From contig SVMH01000003.1 in NCBI GenBank assembly GCA_015067525.1, positions 21,660 through 85,659 of the forward strand: a stretch of 64,000 bases of DNA. The letters run 5' to 3'. A model generated the notes under the pieces. That model was not told the origin of the DNA. It worked only from the letters and a program-made list of their open reading frames with translations, and made no database searches. This DNA comes from Oscillospiraceae bacterium. Its GTDB lineage: Bacteria; Bacillota; Clostridia; Oscillospirales; Oscillospiraceae. Position numbers and translations under genes: made by a program. Below, one piece after another: positions 32,981 to 40,706 of this stretch (position 1 is its first letter; each line of letters opens with the position of its first letter).

Positions 32981-33445
32981 ATGGAAGAGTTTGAACAGGT
33001 GTATCGCCGCAATGCGGGAAAGGTATACCGCTATCTTCTCGCGCAGGGCTGCCCCGCCCACGACGCAGAGGATATCGTGCAGGATACCTTCGTCAAGGCG
33101 CTGGTGCATATTGACGCCTTTCGAGGCGAGTGCGAGCTGTCGGTGTGGCTGTGCCGCATCGCCAAAAACACGTGGCTGAGCCATTTGAAAAAGAAAAAGA
33201 GAGAAAGCGGAGAGCTGACTGCCGACCATCCTGCGCCACGGGACGAGAGTTGGGAGTGGCTGGATCTGATCGAGCGGCTGGACGAGCCCGGGCGCACCGT
33301 GTTTCGCCAACGGGCACTGGGCGGCTGCGCCTACGCCGAGCTGGCCGTGCAATACGGAAAGAGTGAGAGCTGGGCCCGGGTGACCTACCATCGGGCGCGG
33401 CAGAAGCTGCGGCAGATGCTGCCGGGAGAGGAGGACAAAACATGA
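32981..33445 (+). CDS. ECF-type RNA polymerase sigma factor
   Basis: 154 residues. Region 2 includes DAEDIVQDTFVKALVHID and the -10-recognising CRIAKNTWLSHLKKKKRE; region 4 includes QRALGGCAYAELAVQYGKSESW and RVTYHRARQKLRQML. GGGAGGG precedes the ATG. Overlaps the anti-sigma gene by 4 bases (ATGA). The upstream promoter has the same TGTAAC/CGTC type that this class recognises. Stimulus unknown. Confidence 0.93.
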   Translation: MEEFEQVYRRNAGKVYRYLLAQGCPAHDAEDIVQDTFVKALVHIDAFRGECELSVWLCRIAKNTWLSHLKKKKRESGELTADHPAPRDESWEWLDLIERLDEPGRTVFRQRALGGCAYAELAVQYGKSESWARVTYHRARQKLRQMLPGEEDKT

Positions 33446-34191
33446 AGCTGAACTGTGATATCGTGGCCGACCTGCTGCCCGGGTATCTGGACAATACCTG
33501 CAGCGCCGAGAGCCGCCGCGCGGTGGAAGCGCATCTTAAAGAGTGTGAAACCTGCCGGATGCTGCTGGAAAATCTGAAAAATGAGGCGGCAGAGGAGCTC
33601 CCTGCGCTGAACGAGGCGGAGGTGCTGCAAAAGACCAGCTGGGCCATCGGCAAGCGGGCGGTGGGTGCTGCCGCCGGTGTGACGGCCATCGTCCTCTACT
33701 GGCTGATTTACTTCTGGCAGGACCATCTGGCCGACTGGGGGGACTATCGGTTTTTCTCCTATAACTTCCATGAGATATGGGTTGGACTGGGACTGATGGT
33801 GGTGCCGGCGGTGACTTTCCTCTGGCTGGCAGCGGTGCTGCGGCGCTGCATCCGGCAGAAAACATGGCGCAAAAACGCGGTGCTGCTGTGTGCGCTGGCG
33901 CTGATCGTATCGGCGCAGACAGCGTGGTTTGCATCGCAGCGGGATCAGTGGGAGACACATGCGGCCGGCACCGTAGAGATTGTGGATGAACAGCACATTC
34001 GACTGAAAAACAAGGGAGAAGTTGTCGTAGAGCTGGCGGTACCGCCTTCGGTAAAAAACCTTTTGGTGGAAGATACTGTGGTCTACAATGTTGTGTATAC
34101 ACATCAGGCGAATGATCGCCACAATGATTATGGAACCTGCCGTCTGCAATATATCACGGCAATAGATTTGCCGCCGGAATACTTCAATTGA
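33442..34191 (+). CDS. Zinc-finger anti-sigma factor, membrane protein
   Basis: 249 residues. The N-terminal zf-HC2 domain is complete: CDIVADLLPGYLD, then VEAHLKECETCRMLL (His-x3-Cys-x2-Cys). Three membrane segments follow (about residues 75-92, 110-130, 148-165) and an extracellular C-terminal domain of about 80 residues ends the protein. Co-translated with the ECF sigma factor, which it should hold inactive until an envelope signal arrives. Confidence 0.88.
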   Translation: MKLNCDIVADLLPGYLDNTCSAESRRAVEAHLKECETCRMLLENLKNEAAEELPALNEAEVLQKTSWAIGKRAVGAAAGVTAIVLYWLIYFWQDHLADWGDYRFFSYNFHEIWVGLGLMVVPAVTFLWLAAVLRRCIRQKTWRKNAVLLCALALIVSAQTAWFASQRDQWETHAAGTVEIVDEQHIRLKNKGEVVVELAVPPSVKNLLVEDTVVYNVVYTHQANDRHNDYGTCRLQYITAIDLPPEYFN

Positions 34192-34192
34192 G

Positions 34193-34238
34193 CAAAACTC
34201 ACCTCTGCGGGCATACTAACCGCGGAGGTGAGTTTTTT
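34193..34238 (+). promoter_or_regulatory. Hairpin that holds the next gene's ribosome binding site
   Basis: AAAACTCACCTCTGCG pairs with CGCGGAGGTGAGTTTT (one bulge) across a 10-base loop, then a T-run. It looks like a terminator for the anti-sigma gene, yet its 3' arm contains GGAGGTGAG, the only ribosome binding site for the TTG start at 34237. Confidence 0.6.
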
Positions 34239-34464
34239 GAGCAGAAAGAAGAAAGATCCCGGTTTTCCCTACGACGCAACGCCGGATGTGCACCGCTTTA
34301 CCGGCAATGCCGACAGCTGCTTTGACATGGTGAACCAGTACGGCACCTACGAGATCCAGCGCACGCAGGACACGGAGAATATCTTCCCCCTCATCATGCA
34401 GGGGCTGCCCCGTGAGTGGGAAAACATCCACATGGACAAGCCGGATGTGGAGAACGAGGAATGA
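34237..34464 (+). CDS. Small hypothetical protein with TTG start
   Basis: 75 residues. TTG at 34237 is chosen because GGAGGTGAG lies 6 bases upstream; a GTG at 34228 lies inside that site. The sequence starts with a basic SRKKKDPGFPYDATPDVH and has FTGNADSCFDMVNQYGTYEIQ; no known family. Its ribosome binding site is buried in the hairpin at 34193-34238, so expression is probably low or conditional. Ends 12 bases before a palindromic terminator. Confidence 0.6.
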   Translation: MSRKKKDPGFPYDATPDVHRFTGNADSCFDMVNQYGTYEIQRTQDTENIFPLIMQGLPREWENIHMDKPDVENEE

Positions 34465-34465
34465 G

Positions 34466-34494
34466 AAAAGAGCCGCCCGATCGGGCGGCTCTTG
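34466..34494. terminator. Terminator between convergent genes
   Basis: Fully self-complementary AAGAGCCGCCCG/CGGGCGGCTCTT; serves the cysK-cysE-nhaC operon on the minus strand. Confidence 0.75.
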
Positions 34495-34521
34495 CCTGTT
34501 TTACATTTTTTTGAAATGCTT

Positions 34522-35832
34522 TTATTCCTTGCCGAAGGCGATGAACAGCAGGCTGGAAACGGCCAGCAGGAAGGGATAGAACAGCAGGGGGATGATCTCA
34601 AAGGCGGAGATGGTGAAGCCCAGGGTGGTGCAGGCGGAGATGGCTACCAGCATCTGAGCACCGTAGGGGATGATGCCCTGGAAGATGCAGGAGAAGGTAT
34701 CCAGCAGGGAAGCGGACTTCTTGCCGGTGATGCCGTAATCCTCGCTGACTTCCTTGGCGATGGGGCCGGCCATGACGATGGCCACGGTGTTGTTGGCGGT
34801 GGCGATGTCCATCAGGCCCACCAGCAGACCGATGCCCAGCTGGCCGCCGCGCTTGCCCTTGAACATACTGCGGATGGCAGCGAGGAGCGCCTCAAAGCCG
34901 CCGTAGGCGCGGATCATGCCGCACAGGGCGGACACCAGAATGGTGACGAGGATCGTCTCGAACATGCCGCTGACGCCGCCGCCCATGCTGCCCAGCAGGC
35001 CGATGGCGGTGATCTCGCCGGTGGCCAGGCTGATGATGGCGCCGGCAGCGATGCCGATCAGCAGCACCACGAACACGTTCAGACCAATGATGCCGCCGAT
35101 GAGCACCAGAATGTAGGGGATCAGGAGCAGCAGGTTGATATCGCCGGTGGGCACGGTGGACACGTCGGCACGCAGGCTCAGCACCAGCACCAGCACGATG
35201 GTGGCCAGAGCGGCCGGCAGAGCGATGGCGAAGTTGGTGCGGAACTTATCCTTCATTTCGCAGCCCTGGGTGGTGCAGGCGGCGATGGTGGTGTCGGAGA
35301 TGAAGGACAGGTTGTCGCCGAACATGGCGCCGCCGATGACAGTAGCCACGCACAGAGGCAGGGAGAAGCCGGAGGCTTCCGCTACGGCCACGGCGATGGG
35401 GGTGATGAGGGTGATGGTGCCCACGCTGGTGCCCATGGCCACGGACACGAAGCAGGCCACGATGAAGAGGACCACCACAGCCAGCTTGGCCGGGGCGATG
35501 TCCAGCAGGAAGTAGGCCACGGCCTCAGCGCTGGAGCGGCCGGTCACACCAACGAAGCAGCCGGCGGCCAGGAAGATGAGGATCATGGTCATGATGTTCT
35601 TGTCGCCCACACCCTTGGCCATCAGGTCCAGCTTCTCATCGAAGGAGGTGCCGCGGTTCTGCAGGCAGGCCACCAGCACAGCAGCCAGGAAGGCCACCAC
35701 GATGGGGATCTGGTAGAAGCCCATCTCGATCTTCAATACATACTCGTACACGATGCCCAGACCCAGGTACAGCACCAGGAAGACCAGAATGGGCAGCAGG
35801 GCAACAGGATTTGCCTTGGGTTTCTGATTCAT
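34522..35832 (-). CDS. NhaC-family Na+/H+ antiporter-like transporter
   Basis: 436 residues with about 11-12 hydrophobic segments. Family motifs include GTSVGTITLITPIAVAVAEA, GGAMFGDNLSFISDTTIA and ATANNTVAIVMAGPIAKE. NhaC homologues exchange Na+ and H+, but some carry organic acids or amino acids (MleN, for instance). It is the last gene of the cysK-cysE-nhaC operon, so a substrate linked to serine, cysteine, acetate or sulfide is worth considering (inference). Confidence 0.9.
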   Translation of the reverse strand: MNQKPKANPVALLPILVFLVLYLGLGIVYEYVLKIEMGFYQIPIVVAFLAAVLVACLQNRGTSFDEKLDLMAKGVGDKNIMTMILIFLAAGCFVGVTGRSSAEAVAYFLLDIAPAKLAVVVLFIVACFVSVAMGTSVGTITLITPIAVAVAEASGFSLPLCVATVIGGAMFGDNLSFISDTTIAACTTQGCEMKDKFRTNFAIALPAALATIVLVLVLSLRADVSTVPTGDINLLLLIPYILVLIGGIIGLNVFVVLLIGIAAGAIISLATGEITAIGLLGSMGGGVSGMFETILVTILVSALCGMIRAYGGFEALLAAIRSMFKGKRGGQLGIGLLVGLMDIATANNTVAIVMAGPIAKEVSEDYGITGKKSASLLDTFSCIFQGIIPYGAQMLVAISACTTLGFTISAFEIIPLLFYPFLLAVSSLLFIAFGKE

Positions 35833-35867
35833 TTTTCTTTCTCCTTTTCTTTTGTGGATGATGCGGT

Positions 35868-36734
35868 TTATTTGGATTTGTTTTTGAAGATGGTTTCAGG
35901 AGCCTGGATCACCACGCGGGTGTTGGCTTCCACCGCCTCGGTGAGGAAGGCGTTGCCGCCCACCACGGTGTTTTCACCGATGATGGTCTCGCCGCCGAGA
36001 ATGGAGGCGCCGGAGTAGATGGTGACGTTGTCCTCCACAGTGGGGTGGCGCTTGCCGGGCAGGGAAGCGTGGCCGGCGCGGGGGGACAGAGCGCCCAGCG
36101 TGACGCCCTGATAGAGCTTGACATGGCTGCCGATCATGGTGGTCTCGCCCACCACGATGCCGGTGCCGTGGTCGATGAAGAAATACTCGCCGATGGTGGC
36201 GCCGGGGTTGATGTCGATACCGGTGCGGCTGTGGGCGTACTCGGTCATGATGCGGGGGATCATGGGGACCTTGCGCAGGTACAGCTCGTGGGCGATGCGG
36301 TAGACGAAGATGGCGAAGAGGCCGGGGTAGGCAAAGATGATCTCGTTCTTGTCCTGGGCGGCGGGGTCACCGTCAAAGGTGGCGTCCAGATCCTTCAAAA
36401 GCATGGCCTGGATGCCGGGCAGGCAGTCGATAAACTCCCGGGCGATGGCGTCGGCCCGATGAGCTTCCTCCTCGGGCAGGGCCAGCGCGATCTGACGGCA
36501 CAGGCTGCGCTCGATGCGGTCGAGAAGCAGGGCGGCGTAGTCAGCGGGAGCCAGCGTCATCAGCGAGGGGTCGCCGTAGTAGGCGGGGAACATGAGCCGG
36601 CGGATCTCCTTGATGAGGCCGATGACGGCCTTGCGGTCGGGCAGGCGCAGGCCTTCGCCGTAGAGGGGCATCTCGCTGCCGGCCATGTTTTCGGCCATGG
36701 CCTGGGCGGCGTTACGGATATATTCGGGATACAT
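35868..36734 (-). CDS. cysE: Serine O-acetyltransferase
   Basis: 288 residues: an N-terminal helical domain of about 150 residues and a C-terminal left-handed beta-helix with GIDINPGATIGEYFFIDHGTG (split as GIDINPGATIGEYFF and IDHGTG), the VVGETTMIGSHVKLYQGVTLG region and the catalytic His pair in DHGTGIV and GKRHPTVEDN. Makes O-acetylserine from serine and acetyl-CoA. Ends in a basic tail rather than the usual CysK-binding Ile. Co-transcribed with cysK, 14 bases downstream of it. The longer N-terminal domain is of the EpsC/SrpH type common in anaerobes. Confidence 0.94.
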   Translation of the reverse strand: MYPEYIRNAAQAMAENMAGSEMPLYGEGLRLPDRKAVIGLIKEIRRLMFPAYYGDPSLMTLAPADYAALLLDRIERSLCRQIALALPEEEAHRADAIAREFIDCLPGIQAMLLKDLDATFDGDPAAQDKNEIIFAYPGLFAIFVYRIAHELYLRKVPMIPRIMTEYAHSRTGIDINPGATIGEYFFIDHGTGIVVGETTMIGSHVKLYQGVTLGALSPRAGHASLPGKRHPTVEDNVTIYSGASILGGETIIGENTVVGGNAFLTEAVEANTRVVIQAPETIFKNKSK

Positions 36735-36748
36735 GAAATATACGCTCC

Positions 36749-37678
36749 TTATTCAGCAAATAGAGGGGTGGACAGGTAACGATCGCCGGTGTCGGGCAGG
36801 AGGGCCACGATGACCTTGCCGGCGTTTTCCGGCCGTGCCGCCAGCAGCGCGGCGGCGTGGAGGGCGGCCCCGGAGGTGATGCCGCACAGGAGACCTTCCG
36901 TGCGGGCCAATGTCCGACCGGCGGCGTAGGCGTCCGCTTCCGTGACGGGGATGATCTCATCCACAAGGGTGAGATCCAGATTGGCGGGCACAAAGTTGGC
37001 GCCGATGCCCTGCAGACCGTGGGGGCCGGCGTGGCCTTCGGTCAGCAGCGGGGAGGAGGCGGGCTCCACCGCCACGATCTTCACGGCGGGATTTTGCTCC
37101 TTGAGATAGCGACCCGTGCCGGAAACCGTACCGCCGGTACCGGCGCCGGCCACGAAGATGTCCACATGGCCGTCGGTGTCGCGCCAGATCTCGGGGCCGG
37201 TGGTGCGGTAGTGGGCCAGGGGGTTGGCGGGATTGTCAAACTGCCCTGCGATCCAGCTGCCCGGGATGGAGCGGGAGAGCTCCTCGGCCTTGGCGATGGC
37301 ACCGGACATGCCCAGTGCGCCGTCGGTCAGCACCAGTTGGGCGCCGTAGGCCGAGAGTAGAGCACGGCGCTCGGCACTCATGGAGTCGGGCATGGTGAGG
37401 ATCACCCGATAGCCCCGGGCGATGCCCATGGCGGCAAGGCCGATGCCGGTGTTGCCGCTGGTGGGTTCAATGATGGCGGCGCCGGGGGCGAGAAGACCGC
37501 GCTCCTCCGCGTCGAGGATCATCTGCAGCGCCACGCGGTCCTTGGCAGAGCCTGCGGGGTTGCAGCACTCCAGCTTGGCGAGGATGGCAGACGGCAGGCC
37601 CTGTTCGCGGGAGAAGGCGTGGAGCGCCAGCAGCGGCGTGTTGCCCACCAGTTCGGGCAGGGAATGGTGAATGTTCAT
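36749..37678 (-). CDS. cysK: Cysteine synthase A
   Basis: 309 residues from the ATG at 37678 (AAAGGAA upstream). PLP Lys in NPAGSAKDRVA, the SGNTGIGLA phosphate/substrate loop, GAGTGGTVSGTGRYL cup and the C-terminal GITSGAALHAA motif. It makes cysteine from O-acetylserine and sulfide. First structural gene of the operon; expression appears to be set by the terminator at 37699-37739 and the Cys-rich leader at 37760-37846. Confidence 0.96.
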   Translation of the reverse strand: MNIHHSLPELVGNTPLLALHAFSREQGLPSAILAKLECCNPAGSAKDRVALQMILDAEERGLLAPGAAIIEPTSGNTGIGLAAMGIARGYRVILTMPDSMSAERRALLSAYGAQLVLTDGALGMSGAIAKAEELSRSIPGSWIAGQFDNPANPLAHYRTTGPEIWRDTDGHVDIFVAGAGTGGTVSGTGRYLKEQNPAVKIVAVEPASSPLLTEGHAGPHGLQGIGANFVPANLDLTLVDEIIPVTEADAYAAGRTLARTEGLLCGITSGAALHAAALLAARPENAGKVIVALLPDTGDRYLSTPLFAE

Positions 37679-37698
37679 ACGGTACCGTTCCTTTCCGG

Positions 37699-37739
37699 AA
37701 AACAAAAACGGCAGAGTGTGCCTGACGCACCCTCTGCCG
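37699..37739 (-). terminator. Attenuator terminator ahead of cysK
   Basis: On the minus strand CGGCAGAGGGTGC pairs with GCACACTCTGCCG around GTCA and is followed by TTTTTGTTTT. It lies between the leader peptide stop and the cysK ribosome binding site. The upstream segment TGCCGC, inside the leader at codons 21-22, can pair with GCGGCA of the 5' arm, giving an alternative (antiterminator) fold. Confidence 0.85.
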
Positions 37740-37759
37740 CACTTGAGCGAAAATCGGCC

Positions 37760-37846
37760 TTACACAGCGGCGCGGGCACGGCGGCAACAGGGCATGAGGT
37801 ACATCATGTCCCAACACATGCACATGCAGTTTGCCCGCAGCACCAT
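37760..37846 (-). CDS. Cysteine/methionine-rich leader peptide of the cysK operon
   Basis: 28 codons: ATG with AGGAGG 7 bases upstream, TAA at 37760. Cys occurs at positions 7, 9, 11, 20 and 21 and Met at 1, 8, 10, 14, 15 and 18 (core NCMCMCWDMMYLMPCC). An intrinsic terminator and the cysK start follow. This is the standard arrangement of ribosome-mediated attenuation, where lack of charged tRNA-Cys stalls the ribosome and prevents termination. Too short for the usual gene callers. Confidence 0.8.
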   Translation of the reverse strand: MVLRANCMCMCWDMMYLMPCCRRARAAV

Positions 37847-37867
37847 AAAAGCGCCTCCTGTTGTTTG

Positions 37868-38002
37868 TTACATTATAGTATAGTGATTCTTAACGGCGAT
37901 TGCTACTGTCAAAAGTGACAAAATTCCCGCATTTGCCTTGGGAATGTTACACGATGAGGGGCGCGCGGCGCGCAAACAGGTGGTAAAACGGGGATCGGAC
38001 AT
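37868..38002 (-). CDS. Possible upstream small ORF in the cys leader
   Basis: 44 codons, ATG at 38002 with AGGAGGG 7 bases upstream, TAA 21 bases before the leader ATG. It starts MSDPRFTTCLRAARPSSC and has two Cys. Good ribosome binding site and an upstream promoter (38045-38074), but no family, and its 3' half overlaps TATAAT-like sequences, so coding status is uncertain. Confidence 0.35.
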   Translation of the reverse strand: MSDPRFTTCLRAARPSSCNIPKANAGILSLLTVAIAVKNHYTIM

Positions 38003-38044
38003 ATGGTACCCTCCTGTCATCCCATAGTGGACGTGGACAGGTCA

Positions 38045-38074
38045 TATATACCACAAATATCGGGTGTCCGTCAA
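38045..38074 (-). promoter_or_regulatory. Likely promoter of the cys operon leader
   Basis: Minus strand: TTGACG (38069-38074), 18-base spacer, TATATA (38045-38050). An inverted repeat ATTCCC-N11-GGGAAT at 37923-37945 lies within the leader and might bind a regulator. Confidence 0.5.
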
Positions 38075-38108
38075 CTTGCGGTTGACAGAGCGTCAAGAAT
38101 CTGTCGTA

Positions 38109-38137
38109 TTGACGGAAGGGGGAGAGGGTGGTACGAT
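38109..38137 (+). promoter_or_regulatory. Promoter of the wall-hydrolase-MFS-phosphodiesterase operon
   Basis: TTGACG (38109-38114), 17-base spacer, TACGAT (38132-38137). Between this and the divergent cys promoter, GTCAA and TTGAC alternate four times (38070-38113). Confidence 0.55.
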
Positions 38138-38179
38138 ACGAAAAAAGGGAAAATGCCGCCTGCAAAGGAGAGAGAACCG

Positions 38180-39421
38180 ATGCGTTTATATGATGACCAG
38201 CCCGCCTCCCGCGGCGTGGAAAATGCACTCAAACGGGCCCGCCGGCTCTGTGAGGCCCGCTGGACGCCCATTCGTCCGCTGCCCAGCAGCCTTAAGGGCG
38301 TGGCGGGGACGGATCAGGAATACTTTTACGGATATTTCCGGCCGTGGATGCCGCAGCGGGGCATCCCCTACTCCTCCTGCCGCACGGTGGAGAAGTACGT
38401 GGGCTGGAACATCTCGCCGGAGACCTTCTACACCGCGCTGCAGAATCCCCACAGCGTGCTCTATACCCGGCAGCTGAAGGAGTCTGCGGGCAACAAGGCC
38501 AACAGCTATTACGGTTCAGTGTGCTCCATGTTCGTCAGCTACGCGCTGGACCTGCCCTACCGCATCGTGTGCAAGGACTGGGCGGACACGGAGGGTGTCC
38601 ATCCGGTGGATACCGCGCGTCTGGAGGATCTGCGCCTGTGCGATATCGTGCTCAACCCCAAGAGCCACGTGGCTCTCATCACCGGCATTCAGCGCGATGA
38701 GACCGGCGCGGTGCGGTGCATCGAGGTGTCGGAGTGCACGCTGCCGCTGACCATCTGCACCGACTTTACGCCGGAGGAGTTTGTCAACCGCTGGCTGAAA
38801 AGCGGCTACAGCGTCTACCGCTATGACAGGGTGGACGAGGTGACCTATACGCCCGACCCCTACCTGCCGCTGGATGATGAGGCGGCGGCCCAAATGCCTC
38901 GCTTTGCCCTGCTGCCGGACTACGGCAACAAGGCCAACTACCGCGTGGGCGACGAGCCGGTGGAGCTGTGGGCGCTGGAAGAGGGATGGGAGGCCGTGGA
39001 GGTGACGGCGCCCGACGGTGCGCGCACCTGCTATCCGCTGCAGGACGGCCGTGTGGTGCTGCGGCCCGCCGCCGTGGGCCATTACAGCGCCTGCCTTGTG
39101 AAGGACGGCGCGCGCAGCGGCTGCGTGGAGTGGTGCATGGTGTCGCTGCATCTGGCGTTTGAAAAAGAGCGCTACGCCGTGGGCGAGCCTATCACCTGCC
39201 GGGCATGGAACGAAATGCCCGGAGAGAAGCCTTTCCACGCCATTTTGAACACGGACACCTATTATGTGAAAGACAAGGTCTTTTTGACGCAAGAGCAGCA
39301 GGAGACCGGCATCTTCGCCCTGCCGCCGGTCCGGGAGGCGGGCCGATACGTGGTGATCGCGCTGGCCAAGAACGAATACGGCGTCTACACCTCGCCCTAT
39401 GGCGAAGTGACGGTGGAATAA
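38180..39421 (+). CDS. Predicted NlpC/P60-like cysteine hydrolase domain protein
   Basis: 413 residues from the ATG at 38180 (AAGGAG upstream). A papain-like core is suggested by GSVCSMFVSYALDLPY (Cys nucleophile at the head of a helix) and LCDIVLNPKSHVALITGI (His in a following strand), the order found in NlpC/P60 and CHAP enzymes. The C-terminal half is beta-rich and contains ACLVKDGARSGCVEWCMVS. There is no signal peptide, so the compartment is uncertain. First gene of an operon with an MFS carrier and a phosphodiesterase (gaps 13 and 15 bases). Function tentative. Confidence 0.55.
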   Translation: MRLYDDQPASRGVENALKRARRLCEARWTPIRPLPSSLKGVAGTDQEYFYGYFRPWMPQRGIPYSSCRTVEKYVGWNISPETFYTALQNPHSVLYTRQLKESAGNKANSYYGSVCSMFVSYALDLPYRIVCKDWADTEGVHPVDTARLEDLRLCDIVLNPKSHVALITGIQRDETGAVRCIEVSECTLPLTICTDFTPEEFVNRWLKSGYSVYRYDRVDEVTYTPDPYLPLDDEAAAQMPRFALLPDYGNKANYRVGDEPVELWALEEGWEAVEVTAPDGARTCYPLQDGRVVLRPAAVGHYSACLVKDGARSGCVEWCMVSLHLAFEKERYAVGEPITCRAWNEMPGEKPFHAILNTDTYYVKDKVFLTQEQQETGIFALPPVREAGRYVVIALAKNEYGVYTSPYGEVTVE

Positions 39422-39434
39422 GAAGGAGAGGGAC

Positions 39435-40691
39435 ATGGAACAGCAAACAGATCTCCGGCGCAGGCCGGACTGGCAGACGTGGCTCATTGCCATCCTGTCC
39501 GGTCTGATGGTGTGCCTTGTGCTGGGCTTTTGCAATGCGCCCAAGAGTTTGTACGTCCAGCCGGTGACGCAGGCGCTGGGCATCTCCCGCAGCGTGTACG
39601 CCATCAACGACAGCTGCCGCTTTGTGGCAACGGCGGTGGTGAACCTGTTTTTCGGCTCGCTGGTGAGCCGCTTCGGGCCCCGTAAGCTGATCGCGGCGGG
39701 CTTTGCCTGCCTCGTCAGTGCCATGGTGCTCTACTCCGTGGCCGAGCACATCCTGCTGTTCTACGCAGGCGGCGCGCTGCTGGGTCTTGGCATTGCGTGG
39801 ACCACCACCACTATGGTGGGCTACGTGGTGAACCTGTGGTGGAGCGAGCGCAAAGGCACCGTTATGGGCGCCGTGCTGGCCAGCAGCGGTATCGGCGCGG
39901 CCATCGGCACCCAGATCCTCTCGCCCATCATCACCCGCGAGGGCGACCTCTTTGCCTACCGCGGCGGCTACCGTGTGGCGGCGCTGGTGATGGCGGTGAC
40001 GGGCATCGTGGTGGTGTCGCTGTTCCGCGACCATCCGGCCGGTCACGTACCCACCAAGGCGGAGGAGAAGAAGGAAGAGGAAGAAGAGACCGCGGCCTAT
40101 GCCGCGCTGTGCCGTCGTCCGGAGTTCTGGGTGGCGCTGGTGTGCATCTTTCTGGTGGGTATGGTGCTGCAGGGCATGTCGGGCGTGGCGGCGCCCCATA
40201 TGCGTGATGTGGGACTGGACGCCGGCTTTGTGGCCACGGTGCTCAGCTGCCAGTCGCTGACGCTGGTGGTGACCAAGTTTTCCGCGGGCTGGCTGTACGA
40301 CAAAAAGGGCCTGCGCTTCATCTCCGCTTTGTGCATGACGGCGGCGGTGGCCACAGCGGCGGTGCTGATCCCCGTCAGCGCCGCAGCCGGCGGACGGGTG
40401 CTGGCGCTGCTGTACGCCGTGTTTTCCGCGGCGGCCTTCCCGCTGGAGACGGTGATGCTGCCCATCTACGCGCAGGGCCTGTTCGGGCAGAAGGCGTACC
40501 ACAAGGTGCTGGGCATCTTTGTGTCGGCCAATGTGGCGGGCTATGCCGCCGGCGGGCCGATCCTGAATTTGTGCTATGACATCATCGGCGATTACCGCCT
40601 CGCCTTTGGCGGCGCGTGCGCCCTGATGGTGCTGGTATTTCTGGCGATGCAGCTGGTCATCACAGCCACGCAGCGCCGGCAAGAGAAGTAA
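39435..40691 (+). CDS. MFS transporter (oxalate/formate antiporter-like family)
   Basis: 418 residues, 12 membrane segments. The loop 2-3 MFS motif reads GSLVSRFGPRKLI, and TM4-5 has WTTTTMVGYVVNLWWSERKGTVMG, the pattern of the OFA and monocarboxylate branch. The central loop is unusually acidic/basic (KAEEKKEEEEE). AAGGAGAGGG upstream of the ATG. Substrate unknown; the neighbours suggest a role in uptake or release of a small organic anion. Confidence 0.87.
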   Translation: MEQQTDLRRRPDWQTWLIAILSGLMVCLVLGFCNAPKSLYVQPVTQALGISRSVYAINDSCRFVATAVVNLFFGSLVSRFGPRKLIAAGFACLVSAMVLYSVAEHILLFYAGGALLGLGIAWTTTTMVGYVVNLWWSERKGTVMGAVLASSGIGAAIGTQILSPIITREGDLFAYRGGYRVAALVMAVTGIVVVSLFRDHPAGHVPTKAEEKKEEEEETAAYAALCRRPEFWVALVCIFLVGMVLQGMSGVAAPHMRDVGLDAGFVATVLSCQSLTLVVTKFSAGWLYDKKGLRFISALCMTAAVATAAVLIPVSAAAGGRVLALLYAVFSAAAFPLETVMLPIYAQGLFGQKAYHKVLGIFVSANVAGYAAGGPILNLCYDIIGDYRLAFGGACALMVLVFLAMQLVITATQRRQEK

Positions 40692-40706
40692 GGGAGGAAG
40701 AAACCG

